Positions 1 to 64,000 of a stretch of DNA of 64,000 nt are shown here, piece by piece; position 1 is the first letter of the stretch; the number at the start of each line of letters is the position of its first letter. The translations under genes and the position numbers were made by a program. Origin of the DNA: Epiperipatus broadwayi (Eukaryota; Onychophora; Udeonychophora; Euonychophora; Peripatidae); NCBI GenBank assembly GCA_028023455.1, contig JAQFVV010012395.1:6884001-6948000 (forward strand), in the 5' to 3' direction. The notes under the pieces were generated by a model, which worked only from the letters and a program-made list of their open reading frames with translations, was not told the origin of the DNA and ran no database searches.

Positions 1-1479
1 TCTTTTTTTCACATATCAAGAATATGCAGATTTTTTTTCAGACACCTAGTTCATAGTTCCAAACAGTCTTCAAATTATTGGCCGATAAACAGGGAGAAGA
101 AAACAAAATAAAAGCATAAACTCTCACCCAGCATTTATTTTGCCTGGTGAATAATGACTTCTTAATGGTTCCTCTACAGAAGAATGTTGGAGAAACCTTT
201 GCTCTATAGCGAGCTGTGTAAAGATGTTTGTCATAAACATATGTGTGATTTTATTTCTTTATGCTAAAACACTTTTATGTTTCTAATTTATTTTTATTAA
301 TTTATCAAAGTTTTTTAATTTTGGTTTTGCATAAGCACTAATAGTTTATTCTTTTTTTAAAAAATATTATGTAATCATTATGGTTCCATATGTGATGTGA
401 TGTGATGTATAATAGTAAACACTTATGCATACGCGTGCGCGCGCACACACACACATATATATATATATTCAAAGTTTTAATTCAATAAATTGCATAGATT
501 AAATAAAAATTAAATAAAACTTGAATATTAAACCCTATCAAACATTAATGCAAAAAAACATACATACATGTTTATAATTTATATTCTAATTTAAATTCAG
601 TTTTTTAAATCTTACTAATGTTTCTATATTATTAGTATTATTAATATATAATTTATTTTATGCATATAGTTAAATATTGTAATCGATATATATATATATT
701 TTATGAATATCTATGTATTATTGCCACCCTCGGAAATGTGAATTAAAACAATACAAAACTCATAGAAATCAGTTTCAAGGTATAATAACCACAAATTAGA
801 TTAGTAGGCTTGAGTTCTATATTAAGCCGATTTTACTGGCTTCATTTCAAAATTTGAAAGATAATACACTTACAATTATGAAATTGATGCTCTTTATAAT
901 TAACATGCCCACATATTATAGAACTTATAATTAATTTCTTTTTTAATAAATCTTGCAATTAATATATATATAAGGAAAGAGTTATTTTCTTTTATAAAAA
1001 TTGCAATTATTAGTGTTGTATTTTATACATTTATTTAATATATACATAAATTTGTACGCTTTAATACTGTGGTTATTTCTGATTTTAAATGTTTTATAAA
1101 TATTTTTAAATTTGTTTATAAAAGGAGTCTCCGATGATTCTTTTTTGAAGACTTTAAAAATCCTAACAAGCAAATTCCAAAGAGTGAATTACTAACATTT
1201 TATCTGATAGTTCTTAATTGAAATATAAACCTGGAAGGTCTTGAAGTCAGGTTGAATGGGTTTGTGAATGATCATTCTCTTTTAAATTTATAACGGCATT
1301 ACTGACAAAACTAAATTATGATACACAGTCAGATGGCTGCAAAATTGTTAACAAAATCAGCAATTAGTGTCCAAAATCAATGAAAACTAAAATTCTTCTG
1401 ATTATGGATGTAAGCCATCATTTAGTAATGCTTTTTTATTGAGTTATATACAACTGTAGATCATTTTTAGGTGAAGGAA
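1..1479. other. AT-rich 5' flank, no gene seen
   Basis: No reading frame with family character was found. A short compound GC/AC/AT dinucleotide run lies at about 429-469 and a small TA run at about 687-700. The only sizeable ORF (63 codons, minus strand, 982-1173) is lysine/asparagine-rich and looks like chance in AT-rich DNA. Confidence 0.6.
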
Positions 1480-2870
1480 ATATGCCTAAATAGAGAAAAA
1501 ACTGTCTAATGTTAAATGATATATTTTAGATTTGGAGGAGTCAAAAAGGAAAGATAAAGTCATAACCGATTTGAAAAATAGATGTACAGTTTAGTATGAA
1601 GACGCATATATTCATAGGAAATACAAGCTGAGTGGAATCATTGTAAAAAGTCAAAGAACAACATTATAAGAAACGATAGACTGGAAAGTTCAATGAGAGC
1701 TAAATGCTGCAACAATGTCTCTTGTGATGAAGAAATAAACATTTTTTGTTTAGGTATATAAAATGCTTTTCATCAGATAAACATTTTAAAATTATCGTGA
1801 GAGGTTTTAAAGCTAGAATTGAAATCCAATTGAAAAATGAAATTATTGTAAGTTTGTATATGGAGATAGGAATGAAAGAAGAAACAGACTAATGCAATTT
1901 TAGAAGGAAAACAAAATCATATTATGACTTCTTTTTTTAAAAAAAAATCCAAAATAAAAATAAGCATGAACTGGACTATATTTGACTAGGAAAAAATATG
2001 TATTTCAATAATGTAATGCATATAATATATTCAATGCAGAAAATGATTATCTATTAGTTAATGTTAGATATATGTTAATGCAAAGGTAGAAAGACAGAGG
2101 TTATTAAAGAAGATATATTCCACAGAATAAAAGAAACAACTTGCAAATCATTTAAAATGATTAATGAATGATCGCTCAGACCTGAATAAATTTAATAAGA
2201 AGTTTGATTCTCTGCTGAGGTCAACTAGCAAGTAGCTAATACAAAAAACAAAAAACAGTGATTCACCATACATTTTTAGGTATGATAACTCAATATATGA
2301 AAAAAGGAATTATTTGCAAATGATGCATTAAGAAGAATTAAATACTTAGAATTATACAAAAGGTATTGGAAAGAATTAATAGTGATATAAAGAGTAGAAC
2401 TGTTAAATGTCAAGGGGAGCTATAAAAAAAATAAGAATTTCAAAAGTATCAGGCATAGATATCTGGATCCAAACTTCTCATGTATAAAGACCAAAACTAA
2501 CCTAAGAATATAATTAAAATAAAATTTGATTTTAATAAAAGTATCTATTGATTACTCAAGCTGACAATAGGGGATAGCTCTATAATAAAATAAACAGAGA
2601 TTGCTCCTGAACGTCATGAAAGTTGAATCATGTTTTTTTGATTTACAAGATCTTGTTATTGAAAAAAAAAATGTTTTAATCCCCCAAAATATATATAACA
2701 TTATTACTAAAAAGAGGGATGGCATGACAAAGTGAGGGAAAGAATTATAAAAAGTATTATATAATAATAAAATCAAGAAAGCACAAAGTAACACACTTAT
2801 AACTTCAGAACTGCCAAGTATTTTTTATTTTTAAAAAGTGAGAAATGCAATATAATCTGTTGTGATGAGG
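1480..2870 (+). mobile_element. Decayed RTE-type LINE fragment (endonuclease and linker region)
   Basis: On the + strand, short translated segments recall the apurinic-type endonuclease of RTE-like LINEs. Around 1785-1905 the order is F-K-I-I-V-R-G-F-K-A-R-I, then after a gap Y-G-D-R-N-E-R-R-N-R-L, which corresponds to the GDFNAxIG ... YGxRNERGxRL block. The stretch 2140-2850 aligns by eye with 33180-33600 of the second + strand copy (shared 'aataagaag..tttgat.ct.t..tgagg' and 'gaa.tgccaag'). The copy is broken by many stops and frameshifts and ends before the reverse transcriptase. The clade is inferred from the endonuclease block and from better-preserved copies in this window. Confidence 0.6.
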
Positions 2871-3163
2871 ATTAAGATTCAAATCCTTCACAAGATTTAA
2901 ATTACTTTAGATAAAGTAAAATATTACATAGATAAAGAATGGAAAAACTTATAAATTATTGATAGATGTGTCTGTGGATCGAAAGATATATATATATATA
3001 TATGAACGATATAAATTAAATGTACAGCTTACTATTTTGTTTTTTTGTTGGAAAAGGTTGCGCTCCTTAATGGAGTTGTGTTACACAAAATAATTTATTA
3101 TTTGGCCCGTTTTTCCATGACAAATGTTTTTAACAGGAAGGTAGAATTGCTATGTAAAAAGTT

Positions 3164-3754
3164 GTGCTGGGGGGGGGGGCTGTCATCAGCCTCAACCTAT
3201 TAGGTCTTCACCCAATCAAAGTATTCCTAATCCAGAGAACCCACAATGTGTTAGTTAAGTTCTTCAAGGATAATGTGAATATGGAAAGTTCTCTACCTTT
3301 AGAGAAAGTAGATCCCACTGACCGTCCTCCTAGGAGGAGAAAGATTTGGTTACAACAGCAGTTGATGATGGTGGCCAATAACATCATGACCTCCAGTTCC
3401 ATTAGAAATTATCCTACTGGAATTCCTATCAGTTGATCTACATTGAAAATTCCAAAGCAGAAAATTTTTCTTCCAGTCGGGATCCCTCGGCTTGTGAGGT
3501 TGACCAAGGTTTTAAAACTCGAACCTAAGTTTGTAGACTGTTTAGTGAAGGTCAGCCTTGGAGCCCTGCCTACTGGTATGTTTCTTTGTCACCATAGGGG
3601 ACACACTATTGATCCTATCCATCCCCTGTGTAGAAGACAAGATGAACCCATAGCCCATACATTCAATCAATGTGAATCATGGACTCATCTTCGAAACATA
3701 GTCTTACAGTGTATAAATGCACAAGGGGACTACTTTGAAGGTGACAACCACTAG
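3164..3754 (+). mobile_element. R2/NeSL-like LINE fragment, post-RT zinc-knuckle region
   Basis: Two ORFs lie in one reading frame (3164-3436 and 3443-3754), separated by an in-frame TGA and two further codons. The second contains G-A-L-P-T-G, a short basic/histidine stretch, then L-C-R-R-Q-D-E-P-I-A-H-T-F-N-Q-C. This matches the 'LPTR...RG...CRRC...ET..H....C' block that follows the RT in R2-type and related non-LTR elements. The second cysteine of the knuckle is replaced by Q, and no RT or restriction-like endonuclease is recognisable next to it, so this is a dead fragment. GC content is higher than the surrounding DNA. The family call rests on one block, so the clade is tentative. Confidence 0.5.
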
Positions 3755-4850
3755 TGTACACTTTTACATGTTTTTTTTATAAAGGTGCATTTGAGAATTA
3801 AATTGGCACACCTCCTATACACTTATTAGTTATTTGAAATCAATTATAAGTTTTGCACATCACTTTGATTAATGTTTATTTATCAAACAGTTATTATTTT
3901 AGATCATTAATTTTTTTCATTTTCTTTTACTCTTCACAAATTTGACTAATATATAACATATTTTTTAATACGGTATGTTTCAGTTTATTTTATTTTCAGT
4001 TATATAATAATGTAAGTAATATATACATTAATAAAAAGCTTTAAACCTGAACAGATTATACTTACATGTAAATGATCAGATTGTTAACATGAATGTGGAC
4101 ATCTAGATTTTTTTAAGACTCCAGAACAGCTGATGATAAAACTTGTTTGTGAAATATGTTATAAAGGGAAAAGTGGTTTGAAGTTTTTTCACTGGTTGAT
4201 AGTTGTAATATAACAAAATTTAAGATAAGATATTACCCTATATATTGAAAATATATTTGGTTAAATATATTTTTTTTAGCACAGCCATCTATTTGTATTA
4301 ATATTTGTTTAGCCTATTTTTTCAATTACGCCTCCTATTTTCTTTCAAATCCATATTTCAAGTGCTTCAAAATGTTTTCCCTTCCCTTTTCCCCAATACT
4401 CCACGTCTTAATATAGTGTTTGAAATGTAAAAGAATTATATCAAAGGTTATATTTCTAACAAAACAAATCTATATTTACGAGCCCGAATCTTTTTCTATC
4501 ATCTGATAACTATCGTTTGTAATATTTTATCATCTTTCTCTAATTATTGATTTAAAGTTAGATATATTTAATTTGTATATAATATTTCTATACATTTGAT
4601 TAATCATTCTTACTCTATTATTAAGCTCAATTACAGTGTTTTCAAGTCCTGCTATTTAATCAGCAAACGTGATGGATATTATTTCTACCCACAATTCTAA
4701 CTATATTCTTATCCAAACAACATTGACTATATAAATATTAAAGAATAAAGAAGTTTGAAAACAGTTCTATTTATTCTGTAAAATATTTAACTTCACAAAA
4801 CTCTTTTGATAAAAAATAATCAGATGGTTAGTTGCTTGAGTGATCATTGA
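3755..4850. other. AT-rich spacer, nothing recognised
   Basis: Highly AT-rich sequence without a meaningful ORF, RNA gene or obvious repeat structure. Confidence 0.5.
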
Positions 4851-4859
4851 TATTTGAAT

Positions 4860-5550
4860 GTTAGAAGTCAAAGATTGAGCTTTAATCCTGGAACCTTTAG
4901 GTTTCACGTCCATATTCTACTATTGTGTTAAAGAGTATAGGGCAGACTTTTTTGTTTACATACAAATTGCCTTGTAGTGGTCTCTGTTCAAATTTATTCT
5001 TTCGTTGCTTAAAATATTGTATTAAAGAATCAATTTGATTGTCTATTAAATGCCTTTTTATGATCAATGAAATAAATGTTTTTTTCTCTTTCTTTCTAGT
5101 ATCATTATCTTTTTTAAATCTAACTGCTCTTCATATTTAGTTTATTACAAACATATCTACCCAACACATTTTTTTACATCAGGTTTGAATCCAAAAGAAT
5201 TAAAACTCTTGAAAGATACATTGTGATATCACTCTCTAAAACATACATTACATTAAATTTCAAATACCATCTAACTCTCTCAAACTCTTTATTTTATAAC
5301 TTTTAAAGATTTGATTAAAAAACCGATCAATTTCACATACTTTGCTAACGTCTCCTCAGCCATAATTTTAACAAGTACATATGCTATTATTGCACAACCT
5401 AGATTAATATTAGTATATATTTTTTATAAAACAACCATGGGTCTATTAATAACGACCAAATGATTTATTGCATGGATATCTTTTCACTACATCTAGTATT
5501 TTTATTGGTAAATCATTATTTTATTTCTACCATTCTGCTTTTTTCTTTTT
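4860..5550 (-). mobile_element. Decayed LINE reverse-transcriptase fragment
   Basis: Read on the minus strand, 5070-5090 gives an F-I-D-H-K-K-A-F-N-R sequence like the RT motif '(Y/F)IDxxKAFD'. About 100 nt further on, short pieces resembling the 'QGxxxSPxLFN' block occur in mixed frames (C-P-I-L-F-N is readable). Upstream (5330-5400) are remnants of the preceding RT region (E-E-T-L-A-K-Y-V-K-L-I). Frames shift repeatedly. The family is probably RTE-like, as for the other copies here, but that is inference. Confidence 0.45.
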
Positions 5551-5884
5551 TAACCAAAAGTGTTTTTGCTTTGATATATAGTGTATTGTCTATACTGAAT
5601 TTAATGTAATTAAAAGGGATTTGAATTTAGACTTTCAATCTCCATACAGCTATCCAGTCCGTCTTATGCAACCAATAGACATGACAACATACATGTAAAG
5701 AAGATAAATGATCCCCATATATATATATAAAATATCCGTTAATTAAAAACAATATTGCAATTATAATTGAAATAATATTTTTAACGGTTTATAAACAATT
5801 ACAAACAACCAACACTTATCAATTGGTCCAGATCACCATCTTTCACACACATATATAATCAGTGCTCAGTTTATATTAAGATAT

Positions 5885-6315
5885 TACATATTCAGCCTGG
5901 ATTCTGCCCATCCCTCTTCTCTGTATTTAAATGAATATATTAAGGCCCTATACATGAGGAGTCAAAGTAACTTAAAAGTGAACATGAGTATGACAATAAA
6001 ATTGGCATCAAACAAGAGCTTTGAGGGTTCCATCATCAGATTTTTAATGATATGGATAGCTGAAGAATTGGAGGGTGGAGAAGATTGAAGCCTGCCCATT
6101 AAAATTTGAAGATTTATTATCTTAATATAGACTGAAAATTGATTATATATATGGGAGATGATGATCTGACCAACTGATGAGTGCTGGTTCAGCATGAAAT
6201 ACATATATTGGAGATCATTTATCTTTTTCACATGTATGTGGTTACGTGTATTGGTTATATAAAATGGAGTGGATAGTTGTAGAAAGCTTGAAAGTCTGAG
6301 TTCAAGTCCCTTTTA
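5885..6315 (+). repeat. Interspersed repeat family B, copy 1
   Basis: This stretch shares long, diverged similarity with 52450-52884. Shared blocks include 'gatttttaatgatatggat..ctgaagaattggag', 'agcctg.ccattaaa.tttgaagat', 'gaccaactgatga.tg.tggtt.agcatgaaata' and 'gaaagtctgagttcaagtccc'. The last block fits a pol III B-box (GWTCRANNC), which suggests a tRNA-derived component. A weaker relative lies at 41650-41760. The family is not recognised by name. Confidence 0.6.
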
Positions 6316-8465
6316 AATATATATAATTTGTAACTTTTTTCATATTTTAAATATGGATAAAGACATAAGAAAAACAAGTGATTCCAAAGATGCATGCATA
6401 TTCATGTTTTAAGTACGCGTAATGTAGAATTTGAAAATTTTATAATTTATTTAGACTTATAAGTCATGAGCAGGAAAAAGAGGGAGGATTAAACTAATAG
6501 CATTCATGTTCAAATTTAATAACTGATTCACCAATATTTAATTAAATTTAAAGTTTATATCTGTTCTAAAAATTAAATAATAATTTATAACTTAATAAAG
6601 TGATTAATAATAATCATCAATATATTTATCTGATCATCAGTACTTTCAACAAATGCTGCATTTATTAATTGAATTGCAGTAATTTTTAATTATTACAGCA
6701 CAATACAGTGGAGCTGTAATATTCACTGTATTTTGTTCCAAGCTGCCCTCCTGTATATTGTGTATAATATTTTACATTTTGTTAAAAAATTTCAATTAGA
6801 ATAACAAATACTTTGATTACTCAACTGTAACATAGACAGTCACTTTTTTATATGTACAGTACTCATAATCTAAACAAAACTAAAAAACCAATAATAATAA
6901 ATTGGGGAAACACATTTACATGAGTATGTTTTCACTTAATTCATTTGCTGAAGCAATAAGAATAAGAAAAACACTTACTGAACTATATTTTAATTTTTTA
7001 AGAAAGAAATAGCTGACTTCCATAACAATTAAATATCCTCTGGGTAATATTCTATTTTTTCAATAACTTTTTTTGTAAAACTTGTAACATTTATGCTTAG
7101 AAAACATTTTATTACACAGAATAGTCAGCATCATCTAGCGGCCACACATAAACAAAAACTACCTTGCATGTTAAATTTGCAAACGATCATAAAGGAAGAA
7201 TAAAATGTATGTGTCTTAACATAAAACAAAGAAATTTTATTAAAAAACATGACTGTGTTTATTCTAAAGCAGAAAAATAGTTGCTGGTACATTGTAAAAT
7301 TTATTTACAAATTTTGTTTTTAATCATGATTGTTACAGTGCTTAGAGAGAAAAATGGCTGCTTATGTATTACAAAATATATTAAATTTATTAATTTTAAT
7401 GATTTTTTTTTTTTGTTGGCTTACATTTTTTGTTAGATAGAATATAACTGAAGTTTTGTTTAATGCTGTGTAGTTCTTGGATTTACTATACATTAAATTT
7501 AAGCAATTATATCCTTTTTTTGTATACCTATTTAATGCAATATTTTATTATGTTTAATGATATAAGCAATGCATATAAATTAAAGAAGAAAGGACATTAT
7601 AAAAATCATCTCAATACAATCCTTCTCTAACCCCAATGTTTTAGTTTTATCTATTACAAGCTTCAATTCACTGTAAATCTTTATCTACATATTTCACTGC
7701 TTCTTTATTATATTTTTTTCATTTTCTTATCTTGAACATGTTTTATATGTGGACATATTTGTGGTTCACAGATGTATTGTACATTATCACAAATTTATAT
7801 TTAATGTTTTATTATTACTACTATTATATATTTTTTATTTCATATTTTTTCTTAGTGTTGTTATAATCATATTTATTTGCGAATAGGTACTGCTGGCATT
7901 GATGCATAATCATAATAATATTAAATATTATTGTCGAGCATACTGTCTTCAAGACAATGGTTTTATGTGATGATCTTATAATTTTTCAAAGAATTAATGA
8001 GGTTTGAGTGTGATCTCAAATGAAAAGTGCAACCCAATTTATTGTACCTATCATTCATTGTATGTATCACTTAATTCATTCAACTTCTTATAGTGTTATA
8101 AATGAGAGTGATCCTCTTTTCTCCACTTAGTATTATTTATTAAAAAGCTTGAGGAATCAATCAGTTACTCTCTGAGCAGTTTTTGATTTTTGCTTTTATT
8201 ATTGAGAATATGGAACTCAAACCTTGAATTAATGTATTCATAACCTTGAAAATTATTTTTAACTTTTTTTAATTATTAAGCTAATAGTCTGAAATTAAAA
8301 AAAAACCCTTAAGGTTTTGAACTCGAGTTAACCTGCTTATAATCATATAAATTTTTTATCAGTTCAGTAACTATATATTTTAATAACCTCATTCTTAGTC
8401 TAATTACGGATATCTTTTTTTCTGGCTTGAAATGTAATATCATCACAACATCTATAGATTAACTA
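6316..8465. other. AT-rich spacer upstream of the carrier gene
   Basis: No coding or RNA feature found. It must contain part of the upstream regulatory region of the carrier gene, but no core promoter element could be assigned confidently because AT-rich matches to TATA-like sequence are everywhere. Confidence 0.45.
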
Positions 8466-8469
8466 TACA

Positions 8470-8700
8470 GAAAATTTTATTGGCTTCAAATCTTAGGGTT
8501 TTTAAATTTTAGGCTATTAGCTTGATAATAAAAAAGATGTTAAAGGTGGTTACTAGATGCATAATTAATTGTATTAGTTATAGCTTTGAATCCCGATCTC
8601 CAATGCTAAAGACAAATGCACAAATGATTTATTAATGGAGATTGCAGTATCACTTATTTCTCAAGCCTACAATAGATGGCACCCGAATAGATAAAGGAGA
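8470..8700 (+). repeat. SINE-like family F, copy 1, next to the carrier 5' end
   Basis: Shared order with 10770-10975 and 11450-11665: 'tttaggct.ttagcttgataata', then 'ttaaaggtggttactagatgcataa', 'ttggttttagttttgaatccc', and 'ctaaagacaaa'. The 'tttgaatccc' core resembles a B-box. This copy ends about 210 bp before the start codon of the carrier, so it lies in the promoter or 5'UTR zone. Confidence 0.55.
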
Positions 8701-8913
8701 GCTGCTTTTATTCATCCTAAAAATATTATGTGTAAATATCAATATTTAAAATAAGTATTTAGTAAAAGTAAAAAAAATTCTCATCTTAGATAAAACTTTT
8801 TTTTTAGTTTATGTAATATTTTTAGAAATAGATTATTATTATAATTCTATTCAACGTTTGTAGATAATAAAGTTAGAGGTCAAAGATAGAAGCCGTTTTT
8901 GAAGAGAAATCTA

Positions 8914-62268
<53,355 letters not shown>

Positions 62269-62279
62269 AACTTTTATAA

Positions 62280-62285
62280 AATAAA
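62280..62285 (+). terminator. Poly(A) signal AATAAA of the carrier gene
   Basis: A canonical AATAAA lies 12 nt after the stop codon, followed by T/G-rich sequence at 62288-62311. If used, the 3'UTR would be very short, around 30-40 nt. Other AATAAA hexamers are frequent in this AT-rich DNA, so use of this one is inference. Confidence 0.55.
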
Positions 62286-62485
62286 TTTATGTATACAAAT
62301 TTTGTTGTTAAAATATGCTAAACTGTTTATAAAACTAAATCAATGATTTTAAAAAAATCTTGTGATTGTGAAAAATATTGAAATTGAAAAAATGAATATT
62401 AACTATAACTTTATAATGTTGCTATAAATCTGTAACTTAATTCGTTATTTGATTATGATGATTTTTAGTTTACAACGTGGAATAA

Positions 62486-63475
62486 GTAATATTTACTAAG
62501 GCTATAACCTCAAGAATGTGCGCGTAAAAGTGCGATAGTAGGTACCTCTACAGGTCTTAACCACATGCTTACTTTTTGGAAGAAAAGAGGGGAACCCCTT
62601 CTTTACTTCAACCTACTTTCTATATAAATAGATGAAGCTGAAGCGGTTAGATCTGAGAGCATGAAGCTATTCAATACTTCACTGATTAAATCCACATGTC
62701 TTAAACAGAGCAAAACTTTCCATACAGTATTGCCACCTGTGCTAAACAGAGTAATCAATGGATGCCAGAAGGCTTGTGCATAAAATCCCTATCTAATGCC
62801 TACTCATCCAATATCCCCAGACTAGTTTCTGGCTTGTGGCCTTCGTCAGTGAGGAGCTTTGGATCTGAGAGCACTGCATCTAGATCTTAGGATCTAATGA
62901 ACCCTCTAGCAAACACCTTTTATCTCTACTTAACTACAAAACTATGAGAATGAAATTGAAAACACAAAAAAATATTTTCAATCTAAGCTCAATAGCTTAT
63001 ATAGTCATATATATAGTTATATAGTTATAGAGGGTTGCATTAGATCCTAAGATCTAGATGCAGTGCTCTCAGATCCAAAGCTCCTCACTGACGAAGGCCA
63101 CAAGCCAGAAACTAGTCTGGGGATATTGGATGAGTAGGCATTAGATAGGGATTTTATGCACAAGCCTTCTGGCATCCATTGATTACTCTGTTTAGCACAG
63201 GTGGCAATACTGTATGGAGAGTTTTGCTCTGTTTATCAACAATTAATGTGCTAGTATAGGAGATGTGATCATGTGATGCTTAATGGTTTATCCACATTTC
63301 TTATTACACATTAATATTCGCGAAATTTTTCGATTTACAACGAGTCAATGGAAAGATTTTATAGTTAGAAATCTATTACGATAATTTAAAGTTGTAATTA
63401 TAAATTTATTTAAACGCACATTGATTACAGTAAGTAATTTTTACTAAGGCTGTAACCTCAAGAATGTGCGCGTAA
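62486..63475 (+). repeat. Repeat family A, copy 2, interrupted by a foldback
   Basis: Opens with 'gtaatatttactaaggctat' and 'aacctcaagaatgtgcgcgt' and closes at 63427-63475 with the same block, so a direct repeat of about 50 bp bounds it. Without the insert, the period between the two blocks is about 350-360 bp. Begins only about 210 bp after the carrier stop codon. Confidence 0.7.
62698..63289. mobile_element. Foldback element, family G, copy 3, inside repeat A
   Basis: Left arm 62700-62915 and right arm 63027-63245 are inverted copies (for example 'ggatctgagagcactgcatc' and 'gatgcagtgctctcagatcc'). The two halves of repeat A are joined by 'atccacat' at 62690-62697 and again at 63290-63297, an apparent 8-bp target-site duplication. 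The outermost right end includes 'gatcatgtgat', as in copy 1. Confidence 0.8.
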
Positions 63476-63479
63476 AAAA

Positions 63480-64000
63480 ACAACAAATTAATGATTACTA
63501 GATGGTAGCAAATATAAAAGAAATTAGAGAATAGATGACATTGTAAGAAATGTAGAGTATAAAGAAGAATGCCGTTTCTGATGTGTTAGACAATGTAGCA
63601 TTTTTTTAATGTGATAAGTACGTTATTATTGCCAAAAGCCAAAGATTTTTGCAGTTAACTCATAAATAAGGCACTAATGTGTAAAGTTTCTCATCTAATA
63701 TTAGGCCTTTATAACTGTCTGGGCGTCTGTGATTCATTAGACTTATATAGTATTTAAAAAGTCAAACCACTTCTTACCGCAAAAGACCAATAGACTGAAA
63801 CTTATTTGAAAATCAGTTTTTATTCCATTATTTATTAATCATAAATTACTCACTCATGCATATATAATAAATTATTAGTAGAATGAAATACGATAAATTA
63901 CTTGTGAAGAACGATAATTAAACACAAACTAGAAAAGTATGATTTAATCAATATTTTCCAAAATAAATAAAAAAGAAAATAAATTACGAATCCAGAATTC
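63480..64000. other. 3' flank, nothing recognised
   Basis: AT-rich sequence without ORF or repeat assignment. Confidence 0.5.

Overview
The window reads as a stretch of animal nuclear genome: strongly AT-rich, intron-dominated, full of microsatellites, with LINEs, a Penelope-like element, tRNA-derived SINEs and foldback elements. Very long introns packed with this mix would fit a lophotrochozoan, possibly a cephalopod mollusc, but no marker here proves the taxon. That assignment is inference.

One convincing host gene occupies most of the window on the + strand: a mitochondrial carrier (SLC25 family, UCP/dicarboxylate-type clade). It has six coding exons at 8914-8983, 12451-12619, 21321-21457, 39350-39555, 50751-50916 and 62087-62268. 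All five introns are GT-AG, the phases agree at every junction, and the 930 nt of coding sequence gives a 309-residue protein with a start, a stop and a poly(A) signal 12 nt after the stop. About 1.7% of the 53.4 kb coding span is exon. All three carrier signatures, both salt-bridge networks and three symmetric arginine contact points are present, so the gene looks intact and functional.

The rest is repeats. The 5' flank (1-8.9 kb) holds a decayed RTE-type LINE, an R2-like LINE fragment, another reverse-transcriptase fragment and a SINE-like family (F) reaching to about 210 bp upstream of the start codon. Introns 1 and 2 hold more F copies, a diverged SINE-like family (C) and one unexplained GC-richer minus-strand ORF. 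Intron 3 (17.9 kb) is a transposon graveyard: a ~785-bp ATCT array, a head-to-head Penelope palindrome with an RTE fragment nested in one arm, a nearly full-length jockey/CR1-like LINE lying between two ATT arrays, two tRNA-derived SINE copies, a hairpin MITE, a 2.8-kb RTE LINE and a minisatellite. Intron 4 holds another RTE LINE, a second non-LTR element flanked by direct repeats, a hairpin MITE, a large foldback (G) and a Penelope RT scrap. Intron 5 has a second foldback copy, a repeat (A) interrupted by an insertion with a 15-bp target duplication, and a compound triplet array. Downstream of the gene, a second copy of repeat A is interrupted by a third foldback copy.

No complete autonomous element was found. 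Every retroelement ORF examined is truncated, frameshifted or carries stops. No rRNA, CRISPR or bacterial-type feature is present. The most interesting signals are the full split carrier gene, the nested Penelope palindrome in which both arms share the same inactivating changes, and the A/B/G set of uncharacterised repeats with readable insertion order.
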